Positions 1 through 6,944 of a DNA stretch of 18,949 nucleotides are shown piece by piece. The translations under genes were made by a program, and so were the position numbers. Source of the stretch: DASRJX01 sp035649235 (GTDB lineage: Bacteria; Acidobacteriota; Polarisedimenticolia; Gp22-AA2); the NCBI GenBank assembly GCA_035649235.1, contig DASRJX010000116.1:1-18949 (forward strand). Reading direction: 5' to 3'. The notes beneath the pieces are model-generated. The model did no database searches. It worked only from the letters and a program-made list of their open reading frames with translations, and was not told where the DNA came from. Every line of letters starts with the position of its first letter. Position 1 is the stretch's first letter.

Positions 1-387
1 GTCGACGATGGCGTCCACGGCCCCCACCTCGTGCAGGTGCACGCGATCGGCCGGGATGCGGTGCACCCGGGCCTCCGCCCCAACCAGTGTCTCGAACGCC
101 CGGATCGCCGTGCCACGGACGCGCGGCGGGAGCGCGCTGCCCGAGAGTATCCGCCGGATCGAGCGCAGGTCGCGCTCGGGCTGGCTTCGGGACGAGACCT
201 CGACCGCCACGCTCGTGCCGGCGAGGTGGGCCCGGCGGGTCGTCTTCGCGGACACCGTGTAGCCGCGCAGCGGGATCTTCCCGAGCTCCCGGCGCAGGTG
301 GCCGATGGAGACGCCGAGATCGACCAGCGCGCCGAGGAGCATGTCCCCGCTGATCCCCGAGAAGCAGTCGAGATAGAGTCCGCGCAT
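1..387 (-). CDS. larC: LarC, nickel insertion protein for nickel-pincer cofactor (N-terminal 129 residues, cut by window edge)
   Basis: LarC (DUF111) is the CTP-dependent enzyme that inserts nickel into the pyridinium bisthiocarboxylate nucleotide to make the nickel-pincer cofactor of lactate racemase and related enzymes. Reading the minus strand from the ATG at 387 gives MRGLYLDCFSGISGDMLLG, the highly conserved LarC N-terminus (DCFSGISGDM). It continues to the family motif HLHEVGAVDAIVD at residues about 117-129, where the window ends, so roughly two thirds of a normal protein of about 400 residues lies outside. A GAGGA ribosome site sits 2 nt before the ATG, which is close spacing. The gene starts 49 nt after the sirtuin stop on the same strand and is probably co-transcribed with it. 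LarB and LarE, the other cofactor enzymes, are not in the window. Some LarC genes are split by a programmed frameshift; that part cannot be seen here. Confidence 0.93.
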   Translation of the reverse strand, partial: MRGLYLDCFSGISGDMLLGALVDLGVSIGHLRRELGKIPLRGYTVSAKTTRRAHLAGTSVAVEVSSRSQPERDLRSIRRILSGSALPPRVRGTAIRAFETLVGAEARVHRIPADRVHLHEVGAVDAIVD

Positions 388-436
388 CGTCCTCAGAGCC
401 CCGTGAGGCCGGCCGGCCCCGGGAGGCCGCGGCGCC

Positions 437-1168
437 TCAGGGCGCCCCTCCCAGAAGGGCCGGCAGGACCTCCGCCGCCTTTCCGCGCAGCACCTCGTCC
501 ACCTGGTCGGAGAGCGGCGTCTCCTCGGGGTTGATCTCCACGACCCAGGCGCCCGCGGCGCCCGCCACAGCCGGCAGGCCCGCGGCAGGATACACCACCG
601 ACGAGGTGCCGATGACGAGGAACAGGTCGGCCGACTCCGCCGCCGCCGTCGCCTCCTCCATCACGCGCGCCGGGAGCGTCTCGCCGAACCAGACGACGTC
701 CGGCCGCAAGAGCCCGCCGCAGGAGCAGGCCGGCGGGATCACCGGCAGCGGCGTGCGCCGGTCCTCCGTCACGGCGCCGTCGCGCTCGCAGCGCACGCGG
801 AAGATGTTGCCGTGCAGCTCGAGCACCCGCCGGCTGCCGGCCGCCGCGTGCAGGCCGTCGATGTTCTGCGTCACCAGCGGGAGATCGCCGCAGCGCGCCT
901 CGTAGGCCGCGAGGGACAGGTGCCCGGCGTTCGGCCGGCAGGCCGCGATCTGCCGCCGGCGCTCGTCGTACCAGCGCCAGACCTTCGCGGGATCGCGCGC
1001 GAAGCCCCAGGGCGTCGCCAGGTCCTCGACCGACTCCTTCTCCCAGAATCCATCCTTGCCGCGGAACGTCGGCACCCCCGATTCCGCGGACATGCCCGCG
1101 CCTGTCAGGACGACGACCCCGCGGCCGCGCTCCGCGAGCTCCTTGAGCCGCTGCGAGAATGTGAGCAT
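437..1168 (-). CDS. cobB: Sirtuin-family NAD-dependent protein lysine deacylase (CobB-like)
   Basis: The predicted product is a 243-residue NAD-dependent lysine deacylase, a normal length for bacterial CobB. Visible motifs are the NAD-binding GAGMSAESGVPTFRG (23-37), QNID (101-104), the catalytic His119 in ELHG, and GTSS (187-190). Tyr67 and Arg70 form the Y-x2-R signature of class III sirtuins such as SIRT5 and E. coli CobB, which favour acidic acyl groups, so desuccinylase or demalonylase activity as well as deacetylase activity is likely. The zinc module is incomplete: Cys127 has no CxxC partner, and Cys148 and Cys150 form a C-x-C; E. coli CobB is similar as I remember it. The ATG at 1168 was chosen because conserved sequence begins about 20 residues later. 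A longer in-frame extension to 1498 runs into the neighbouring gene and has no family similarity. There is no clear ribosome site. It is the first gene of a likely sirtuin-larC operon. Confidence 0.93.
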   Translation of the reverse strand: MLTFSQRLKELAERGRGVVVLTGAGMSAESGVPTFRGKDGFWEKESVEDLATPWGFARDPAKVWRWYDERRRQIAACRPNAGHLSLAAYEARCGDLPLVTQNIDGLHAAAGSRRVLELHGNIFRVRCERDGAVTEDRRTPLPVIPPACSCGGLLRPDVVWFGETLPARVMEEATAAAESADLFLVIGTSSVVYPAAGLPAVAGAAGAWVVEINPEETPLSDQVDEVLRGKAAEVLPALLGGAP

Positions 1169-1200
1169 GGATCCGGATCGTGGGCGCCTCGGAGCCCCCG

Positions 1201-1230
1201 ATGCTAAGCAGCGCCTTGCACCGGTGTCAA
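1201..1230 (-). promoter_or_regulatory. Predicted sigma70-type promoter of the sirtuin-larC operon
   Basis: On the minus strand a perfect -35 box TTGACA (1230-1225) is followed after 18 nt by TAGCAT (1206-1201, four of six matches to TATAAT). This would start transcription near 1195 and give a leader of about 27 nt before the sirtuin ATG at 1168. Called by sequence only. Confidence 0.5.
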
Positions 1231-1328
1231 GGTTGCGGCTTGCCAGCGATGCCTTCAGACCCATGCCCGCCATCCAACAGGGCGGCTTCCCTTTGGCACG
1301 TCCACGTCGCTTCCAGCGAGGAATTCCA

Positions 1329-1359
1329 CTGCCACGAGACGCCTTTGGGTGTATATAAA
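1329..1359 (+). promoter_or_regulatory. Possible promoter of the giant FG-GAP protein gene
   Basis: CTGCCA (1329-1334) and the AT-rich stretch TATATAAA (1352-1359) could form -35 and -10 boxes with 17 to 19 nt spacing, depending on the -10 register. Transcription would begin near 1366, about 40 nt before the ATG at 1407. The AT-rich patch stands out in otherwise GC-rich DNA. The rest of the 238-nt divergent gap (1169-1406) holds the sirtuin promoter and no gene that I can support. Confidence 0.35.
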
Positions 1360-1394
1360 GGACGAAGCACCCGTACGCCGCTCTGGGTCCAGCC

Positions 1395-1401
1395 AAAGGA
1401 G
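1395..1401 (+). promoter_or_regulatory. Ribosome binding site AAAGGAG of the giant FG-GAP protein
   Basis: AAAGGAG lies 5 nt before the ATG at 1407. It is one of the clearest Shine-Dalgarno sites in the window and fixes this start. The next in-frame ATG (1467) would lose the basic n-region of the signal peptide. Confidence 0.6.
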
Positions 1402-1406
1402 CATCC

Positions 1407-4400
1407 ATGACGCGGCCCGGACGAAACCTCGAACTACGTCGCCGCGGCGGATCGAGACTCCGCTTCATGGGCTTCCTGCTGCTCCCGGCTGCCGCCATGG
1501 GGGCGACGGCGGCGGCGATGTACCTGGCCCCCGACTCGCTCCAGGCCTCCGCGGATCGCGGCTCCCGCGGGATTGAGGCGGTCTGCCCCGACGGCGATGG
1601 CGACGGATACGCCGTCTGCAGCGGCGGATGCCAGCCGCCGCAGCAAGCATGTGGTGACTGCGACGACGCCGATCCGTCGGTTCACCCTGGCGCCGAAGAG
1701 ACCTGCGATCACGTCGACCGCAACTGCGACGGGCGCACCGACGAAGCCTCGAATCCCGGCTCGCTTCTAGTGCCCGGCCCCAATCCCGGCCAGGGCGCAG
1801 GATACGGCCCCGGACGGCTCGTCACGCCGGGGGACATCGATCACGATGGCGTGCCCGACATCGCCATTGGAATCTCCTTCGCCACCACGCCGGCGGGCGC
1901 CTCTGCCGGCGAGATCGTCCTCTACTCCGGCCGCGATAGGAGCGAGATCTGCCGAGGACGCGACCCCGCCGGCGCAGCCAACGATCGCTTCGGCAGTGCC
2001 GTCGCGGACCTGCCGGACATCACCGGAGACGGCGCCGGGGACCTCTTGGTCGGAGCGCCAGGCGTCAAGGTCGGTTCGATCTCCTCCGCCGGCAGCATCT
2101 CGATACTCTCCGGCGCCGATTGCACCTTGGTGCGCCGCTGCACCGACCCTCTGGCGTCCGACAGCTGGGGGCTTGGCGCGGCGCTCGCCACTCTCGGCGA
2201 CCTCAACGGGGACGGGATTCCCGAGGTCGCCGCCTCGAACACCGGGGGCGCGCCCTTCAAAGGCCAGGTCGCGGTGTTCGATCCGCTGACCTGCACGCCC
2301 ATCAGGCGCTTCGTCGATCCGAACGGTTTCACGTCGAACCCTCGGATGGGGAGCATCCTCGCGCCGGCGGGCGACATGAACGGCGATGGCGTGCCCGATC
2401 TCGCCGCCTACGGAGCGGGCTTGCAGTCGGGTGCCGGCATCGGAGCGGTGTTGATCATGTCCGGCGCCGACGGGAGCCTGATCCGGCGCCTCCTGCACCC
2501 GTCACCGGTGTCGGGAGACAACTTCGGCAGAGCCTTCGCGGTGGTCGGAGATCTCAATGGGGACGGAGTGGGCGATCTGGCGATCGGCGCCTACCTGGAT
2601 TCGATCAGCGCCATCCAGCAGGGCAGCGTCTCGCTCTATTCGGGCCGCGACGGCACGTTCCTGCGGCTTTGCACCGCGCCGCAGATTGATCGACTCGGGA
2701 CGGCGGTAGCGGCCCTGGGCGACGCGAACGGCGACGGCGTCCCGGACGTCGTCGCCGGCGCCGACACGTACTTTGCCGTGTTTCCCGAGTACAAATTCGA
2801 GACGGGCGCCGTGCTCGCCCTGTCGGGTGCCGATTGCAGCGTGCTGGATCAGATCCGCGATCCCGCGGCTCGATCCAGCGACTCTTTCGGATCCTCCCTC
2901 CTGGTCCCTGGCAGCCTCGGGGGGGATGAGGCGAGCGAGATTGTGACCATTTCCAGAGCACGGCTCTTCGTCATCAGCAAGGAGGCCGACTGCGACGGGG
3001 ACGGTGTCGTGCCGTTCGTGGGCGACTGCGACGACGCCAGCGCGGGACGGGCCGCCGGGTTCGCGGAGGCCTGCGACGGCATCGACAACGACTGTGACGA
3101 CGCGGTCGACGAGGACGACGACGGCGACGGGTTCGCCGTCTGCGGCGACTGCGACGACCGGCGCGCCTCGACCCATCCGGGCGCCCTGGAGGTCTGCGAC
3201 GGGCTCGACGATGACTGCGACGGGCTCGTCGACGAGGGGTTCGACGCCGACGGCGACGGCGTGCCATCGTGCAACGACAACTGCCCCGCGGCCGCGAACC
3301 CGGGACAGGAGGACTTCGACGGCGACGAGATCGGCAACGCCTGCGACTCCGAGACCTGCGACGGGTTCGACAACGACGGAGACGGCCTGGTGGACGAAGG
3401 GTTCAGCGGCATCCCCGAGACCTGCGATCACCAGGATGACAACTGCGACGGGCTGGTCGATCCCAGTTCGTCCCGCGCCTGGGGCTCGCGCAGGGTGATC
3501 CCGCCCGATCCGGTCCTGTGGGGGGGCTTCGGCCGTTCGGTCACCGGCATCGGCGACGTCACGGGGGACCACGTCCCGGATCTGGTCATCGGGGCTGAAC
3601 GTTTCTCGCAGCCGGACCAGTCCCTGTATCAGATGGGCAGCGCGCTCGTGCTGTCGGGCGCCGATCTGTCGCCGGTCTGCCAGCTCGTGGACCCGAACGC
3701 CGAGCGAGACGACTACCTGGGTTGGTCCACCGCCGGGATCGGGGACGTGAACGCGGACGGTGTTCCGGACATCGCGGTCGGCGCCCGTCAGGATTCGGCG
3801 GGATCCGGTTACCGCGGCTCGGTATCGATCTTCTCGGGCGCCGACTGCTCGTTCCTGCGCAAGTGCGCCGACCCCGTGGGCCCGCCGGGCAGCAACTACG
3901 CATACCTCGGCCAGTCCCTGGCCGCCACAGGCGATCTCGACGGGGACGGCGTGCCCGATTTCGCGGCCGGAGTGCCGCGCGCAGACCCGGCCGGCGTGGT
4001 CGATGCCGGAGCGGTCCTGATCTTCTCCGGCGCCGACTGTTCGGTCCAGCGCCGGCTGACCGACCCGCTCGGGGCCCCGGGCGCGAGCCTCGGGGTCTCC
4101 CTCGCGGCTACGGGTGACATCTCCGGGGACGGCGCGGGCGATCTCCTCGTGGGGGCGAGCGGCGGCAACGGTGCGGCGCTCGTGTTCTCGCTCGCCGATG
4201 GATCGGTCCTGCGGCGGCTGACCGACCCGAGCGCCCCGGGCGGGGCGCTGGGAGCGGCCGTCAGCGCCCTGCCGGACGTTTCATCGGACGGCGTCCCCGA
4301 CCTCGCGGTTTCCGCTATGTACGACGATGCGGGTGGTCCGGACAGTGGCAGTGTGTCGTTGTTCTCGGGCGCCAGCGGCGCGCTGCTGCGCAAGTGCGTC

Positions 4401-6809
4401 GATCCTTCAGGGTCGCCGAAGGCGAACCTCGGGGCCGGGCTCGCGGCCTATCCGGATTACGACGGCGACGGCAGCGCCGATCTCGTGGCTCTGGCTCCCT
4501 TCCAGCACACCTCCATAGGACCGCTCCTCGGGACAGCGCTCGTTCTCTCGGGCCGCACGTGCGCCGTCCTGGCGCGCCTCGACCTCGATGCCGGCAGCCA
4601 CTTCCGGGAGTTCCCGCCATTCGACGGCAATCGTGCCGTGGCCGTGCCGGGGGACCTGGACGGCGATCACGCCGCGGAAATCGTCGTTGGCGCCCCCTGG
4701 GCGGGGCTGGCGCTCGTCTACGGCAGGTCGAGCGACTGCGACGGCGATGGCGTGACGCCGTTCGGCGGCGACTGCGACGACGCCGATGGCCTGACAGCCC
4801 CTGGCCGCGCCGAGGTGTGCGATGGCCGGGACAACAGTTGCGACGCGCTCGTGGACGAGGATACCGACGGGGACGGATTCGCCGCCTGCCAGGACTGCGA
4901 CAATGGGCGCGCCGCGACCCACCCGGGGGCTGTCGAGACCTGCAACGGCATGGACGACGACTGCAACGCGCTGGCGGATGACGGGCCGGACCTCGACGCG
5001 GACGGCACCACGGCTGCCTGCGATTGCGACGACCACAGCGCCGGCGTCCACCCCGGCGCGGCGGAAGTCTGCAATCACCGCGACGACGACTGCAACGCGA
5101 AGGTGGACGAGAACCAGCCGCAGAACCGGGTCGCATCCCTTCTCACCGACCCGGCGGGCGCCAGCAACGAGCGGCTCGGCCGGGCAGTCGGCGGCATCGG
5201 GGACACCGACGGGGATGGCGTGCCCGACCTGGCTGTCGCGAACGACATCGGCGAGGCCGTGATCGTCTCGGGGCGAACCGGCGCGGTGCGCTGCCGCGGC
5301 ATAGGCCGCGGTCCGTTCGCCGCCATCGGGGACATTTCCGGCGACGGAGTTCCGGACGTCGTGGTCGGGGACAGCGGATCCGTCAGGCTCATGTCGGGCG
5401 CCACGTGCGCCACCGTGCGGACGTGCAGCGTTTCCGGCCTCGTCAACGCTGTCGCTGTGCTCGGCGACGTCAGCGGGGATGGCCTTCTCGACATCGCCGC
5501 CGGAGCGTCCACGGGCGGCGTCAACTCGAACGGTGAGGTCGCGGTTTTCTCGGGCGCCTCCTGCGGGCTCCTCTACCGTGTCGCCGATCCGACCCTGACT
5601 TCTGCGCCCGGCATCTCCGTGGGGTTCGGCTACTCGCTGGCGGGACCAGGCGACTTGACGGGAGATGGCTGGCCGGACCTCGTCGTGGGTGCGCCCAACG
5701 ATTCGTCGCTCGGAGTCGCCTACGCAGGACGACTCGTCGTGATCTCCGGACCGGACGGCACGATCCTTCGCCGCATCAACGATCCCTCGGCGGCGCCGTC
5801 CGACCGCCTTGGTGTTCAGGTCGTGGCGGCCGGGGACCTCGACGGAGACGGCGTGTCCGATCTGCTCGCCGGCATCTGGGCCGATGCGCCGCCGAGCAGG
5901 ACGGACGTGGGGGCGGTACTCCTCGTCTCCGGCGCGACCGGAACCGTTCTGAGGCGCTGCATGGACAGCACCGCCCCATCCTATGAATACTTCGGGCGTA
6001 ACCTGGCGGCCAGCGAGGGCATGAGCGCGAATGGCATCCCCGTTTTCGCCGCCTCGGAGGACGGCTACGCCACGCCCGGAGCGCAGTATGCGGGGGCGGT
6101 CCTCCTGGTCTCGTCAGCAGATTGCAGCATCGTGGCCCGCCTCTTCGACCCCTCCCCGGTCACAACCGGCCACCTCGGGGTCGGCGGGCTCGCCGCCCCC
6201 GGCGACCTGACTGGCGACGGCAGGCCCGACGTCGTGGCGGGCGCCGACTGGACCACGGGCCCGTATCCGTACCCCCGCGGCCATCTGGTGCTGTTCTCCG
6301 AAGCGAGCAGCTGCGAATCGCCTGACAACTGTCCTTCCGTCGGGAACCCGCTGCAGATCGATTCGGACTCGGATGCTGTCGGCAACCTGTGCGACAACTG
6401 CCCGTCGATCGCCAACGCCCTCCAGATCGACAGCGACCGTGACGGGCTCGGGGATTCCTGTGACTGCCACCCGGGTGTACCGGAGGTGCGCACTCCCGGC
6501 GATCAGGTGCGCCTCGATATCGATCAACAGGGGAGGATCGTCTGGACCGCGGCGGCGGGCGCCGAAGGCTATTTCGTCCGGCGCGGGGACCTGTCGCTGC
6601 GCGCCTTCGGCTACTACGGTGCCTGCTGGCAGCACCTCTCCGGATCGCGCGCGGGCGACATCGGCGTCGTCGACCCCGTGATCCCCGCCGCCGGCACGGG
6701 AGTCTTCTACTTCGTGCAAGGAGAAGACTCCATGTGCGGCAAGGGTTCGCTCGGCTTCGATTCGCTGGAGCGGCTGCGCACCGTCAGCGGACCGGACGCC
6801 TGCCCCTGA
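1407..6809 (+). CDS. Giant exported protein: three seven-bladed FG-GAP propellers with MopE-type and thrombospondin type 3 calcium-binding linkers
   Basis: This 1800-residue protein starts with a basic n-region and a hydrophobic stretch (about 20-42), then LQASA, which looks like a Sec signal peptide. Domains in order: a MopE-type motif (about 59-114); FG-GAP propeller 1 (116-527); a Cys/Asp-rich block (528-690) with MopE motifs and one TSP3-like unit; propeller 2 (691-1109); MopE block (1110-1237); propeller 3 (1238-1635); two TSP3 units (1636-1687); and a C-terminal domain (1688-1800) ending DACP. I count seven blades in each propeller. Most carry the calcium motif GDxNGDGxPD and end in LRRxxDP. 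MopE units read DCDD..HPGA.E.CDG.DDDCDG.VDE. FG-GAP and TSP3 repeats bind calcium in integrins and thrombospondins; the MopE name comes from a copper-binding surface protein of Methylococcus, but copper binding is not implied here. The likely role is surface adhesion or matrix binding, inferred only. No enzyme residues, membrane anchor or secretion partner is visible. Confidence 0.9.
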   Translation: MTRPGRNLELRRRGGSRLRFMGFLLLPAAAMGATAAAMYLAPDSLQASADRGSRGIEAVCPDGDGDGYAVCSGGCQPPQQACGDCDDADPSVHPGAEETCDHVDRNCDGRTDEASNPGSLLVPGPNPGQGAGYGPGRLVTPGDIDHDGVPDIAIGISFATTPAGASAGEIVLYSGRDRSEICRGRDPAGAANDRFGSAVADLPDITGDGAGDLLVGAPGVKVGSISSAGSISILSGADCTLVRRCTDPLASDSWGLGAALATLGDLNGDGIPEVAASNTGGAPFKGQVAVFDPLTCTPIRRFVDPNGFTSNPRMGSILAPAGDMNGDGVPDLAAYGAGLQSGAGIGAVLIMSGADGSLIRRLLHPSPVSGDNFGRAFAVVGDLNGDGVGDLAIGAYLDSISAIQQGSVSLYSGRDGTFLRLCTAPQIDRLGTAVAALGDANGDGVPDVVAGADTYFAVFPEYKFETGAVLALSGADCSVLDQIRDPAARSSDSFGSSLLVPGSLGGDEASEIVTISRARLFVISKEADCDGDGVVPFVGDCDDASAGRAAGFAEACDGIDNDCDDAVDEDDDGDGFAVCGDCDDRRASTHPGALEVCDGLDDDCDGLVDEGFDADGDGVPSCNDNCPAAANPGQEDFDGDEIGNACDSETCDGFDNDGDGLVDEGFSGIPETCDHQDDNCDGLVDPSSSRAWGSRRVIPPDPVLWGGFGRSVTGIGDVTGDHVPDLVIGAERFSQPDQSLYQMGSALVLSGADLSPVCQLVDPNAERDDYLGWSTAGIGDVNADGVPDIAVGARQDSAGSGYRGSVSIFSGADCSFLRKCADPVGPPGSNYAYLGQSLAATGDLDGDGVPDFAAGVPRADPAGVVDAGAVLIFSGADCSVQRRLTDPLGAPGASLGVSLAATGDISGDGAGDLLVGASGGNGAALVFSLADGSVLRRLTDPSAPGGALGAAVSALPDVSSDGVPDLAVSAMYDDAGGPDSGSVSLFSGASGALLRKCVDPSGSPKANLGAGLAAYPDYDGDGSADLVALAPFQHTSIGPLLGTALVLSGRTCAVLARLDLDAGSHFREFPPFDGNRAVAVPGDLDGDHAAEIVVGAPWAGLALVYGRSSDCDGDGVTPFGGDCDDADGLTAPGRAEVCDGRDNSCDALVDEDTDGDGFAACQDCDNGRAATHPGAVETCNGMDDDCNALADDGPDLDADGTTAACDCDDHSAGVHPGAAEVCNHRDDDCNAKVDENQPQNRVASLLTDPAGASNERLGRAVGGIGDTDGDGVPDLAVANDIGEAVIVSGRTGAVRCRGIGRGPFAAIGDISGDGVPDVVVGDSGSVRLMSGATCATVRTCSVSGLVNAVAVLGDVSGDGLLDIAAGASTGGVNSNGEVAVFSGASCGLLYRVADPTLTSAPGISVGFGYSLAGPGDLTGDGWPDLVVGAPNDSSLGVAYAGRLVVISGPDGTILRRINDPSAAPSDRLGVQVVAAGDLDGDGVSDLLAGIWADAPPSRTDVGAVLLVSGATGTVLRRCMDSTAPSYEYFGRNLAASEGMSANGIPVFAASEDGYATPGAQYAGAVLLVSSADCSIVARLFDPSPVTTGHLGVGGLAAPGDLTGDGRPDVVAGADWTTGPYPYPRGHLVLFSEASSCESPDNCPSVGNPLQIDSDSDAVGNLCDNCPSIANALQIDSDRDGLGDSCDCHPGVPEVRTPGDQVRLDIDQQGRIVWTAAAGAEGYFVRRGDLSLRAFGYYGACWQHLSGSRAGDIGVVDPVIPAAGTGVFYFVQGEDSMCGKGSLGFDSLERLRTVSGPDACP
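1752..2987 (+). repeat. FG-GAP propeller module 1 (seven blades, residues 116-527)
   Basis: Seven successive repeats of about 50-65 residues. Blades 1 to 6 carry a D-x-[ND]-x-D-G-x-x-D type loop, for example GDLNGDGIPE and GDANGDGVPD. Blade 7 has a degenerate loop (GSLGGDEASEI) and its last strand runs straight into the MopE block at DCDGDG. Confidence 0.75.
2988..3476 (+). repeat. MopE/TSP3-type Cys-Asp-rich linker 1 (residues 528-690)
   Basis: The linker has repeated DCDD / ACDGIDNDCD / VDE motifs. One TSP3-like unit is embedded (DNCPAAANPGQEDFDGDEIG), and the block closes with two half-motifs (TCDGFDNDGDGLVDEG and TCDHQDDNCDGLVD). These are probably calcium-binding, disulfide-stabilised spacers between propellers 1 and 2. 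Confidence 0.75.
3477..4733 (+). repeat. FG-GAP propeller module 2 (seven blades, residues 691-1109)
   Basis: Seven repeats with loops such as GDVTGDHVPD, GDVNADGVPD, GDLDGDGVPD and GDISGDGAGD, most followed by a SGADCS..RR..DP ending. Blade 7 ends in LALVYGRSSDCDGDGV, the same junction form as module 1. Confidence 0.75.
4734..5117 (+). repeat. MopE-type Cys-Asp-rich linker 2 (residues 1110-1237)
   Basis: Three MopE-type motifs follow one another: DCDDADGLTAPGRAEVCDG, DCDNGRAATHPGAVETCNG and DCDDHSAGVHPGAAEVCN. Each is followed by a D-x-x-C-[ND]-A acidic tail. The first opens with DCDGDGVTPFGGDCDD, nearly the same as the opening of linker 1 (DCDGDGVVPFVGDCDD). Confidence 0.75.
5118..6311 (+). 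repeat. FG-GAP propeller module 3 (seven blades, residues 1238-1635)
   Basis: Seven repeats. Blades 1 and 2 are short. Blade 6 has lost its calcium loop (EGMSANGIPVFAAS). Blade 7 (GDLTGDGRPDVVAGAD) runs directly into the two TSP3 units at about 6312-6467 (residues 1636-1687). Confidence 0.75.
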
Positions 6810-6868
6810 GCGGCGACGGACAGTCGTATCCACTGACAGCCCCATCTTCGATGGCGTGATACGCGGCG

Positions 6869-6897
6869 TTGACACACCGCCATCCGATCCGTATAGT
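6869..6897 (+). promoter_or_regulatory. Near-consensus sigma70 promoter of the amino-acid permease
   Basis: TTGACA (6869-6874), a 17-nt spacer, then TATAGT (6892-6897). This is a perfect -35 and a five-of-six -10 at the ideal distance. Transcription would start near 6904, about 40 nt before the ATG at 6945, which is too short for a riboswitch. The rest of the gap 6810-6944 shows no gene or clear terminator. Confidence 0.75.
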
Positions 6898-6944
6898 GCG
6901 GCGCGATTTCCAGGCACTGTCCCGAGCGCCGGGGGCCCCGGATC

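Noticed and set aside
2919..3526. Two runs of seven G (2919-2925 and 3520-3526) in the giant surface protein gene, as possible phase-variation tracts.
   Set aside because: Runs of seven also occur in the asparaginase gene (13194-13200 and 13611-13617), so they reflect base composition; the frame is intact and seven is short for slippage.
1407..6809. Copper-binding function for the giant protein, from the name of the MopE-type motif.
   Set aside because: The repeats are acidic DCDD/CDG.D.DCDG loops that fit calcium and disulfides; the Methylococcus MopE copper site depends on features I cannot identify here.
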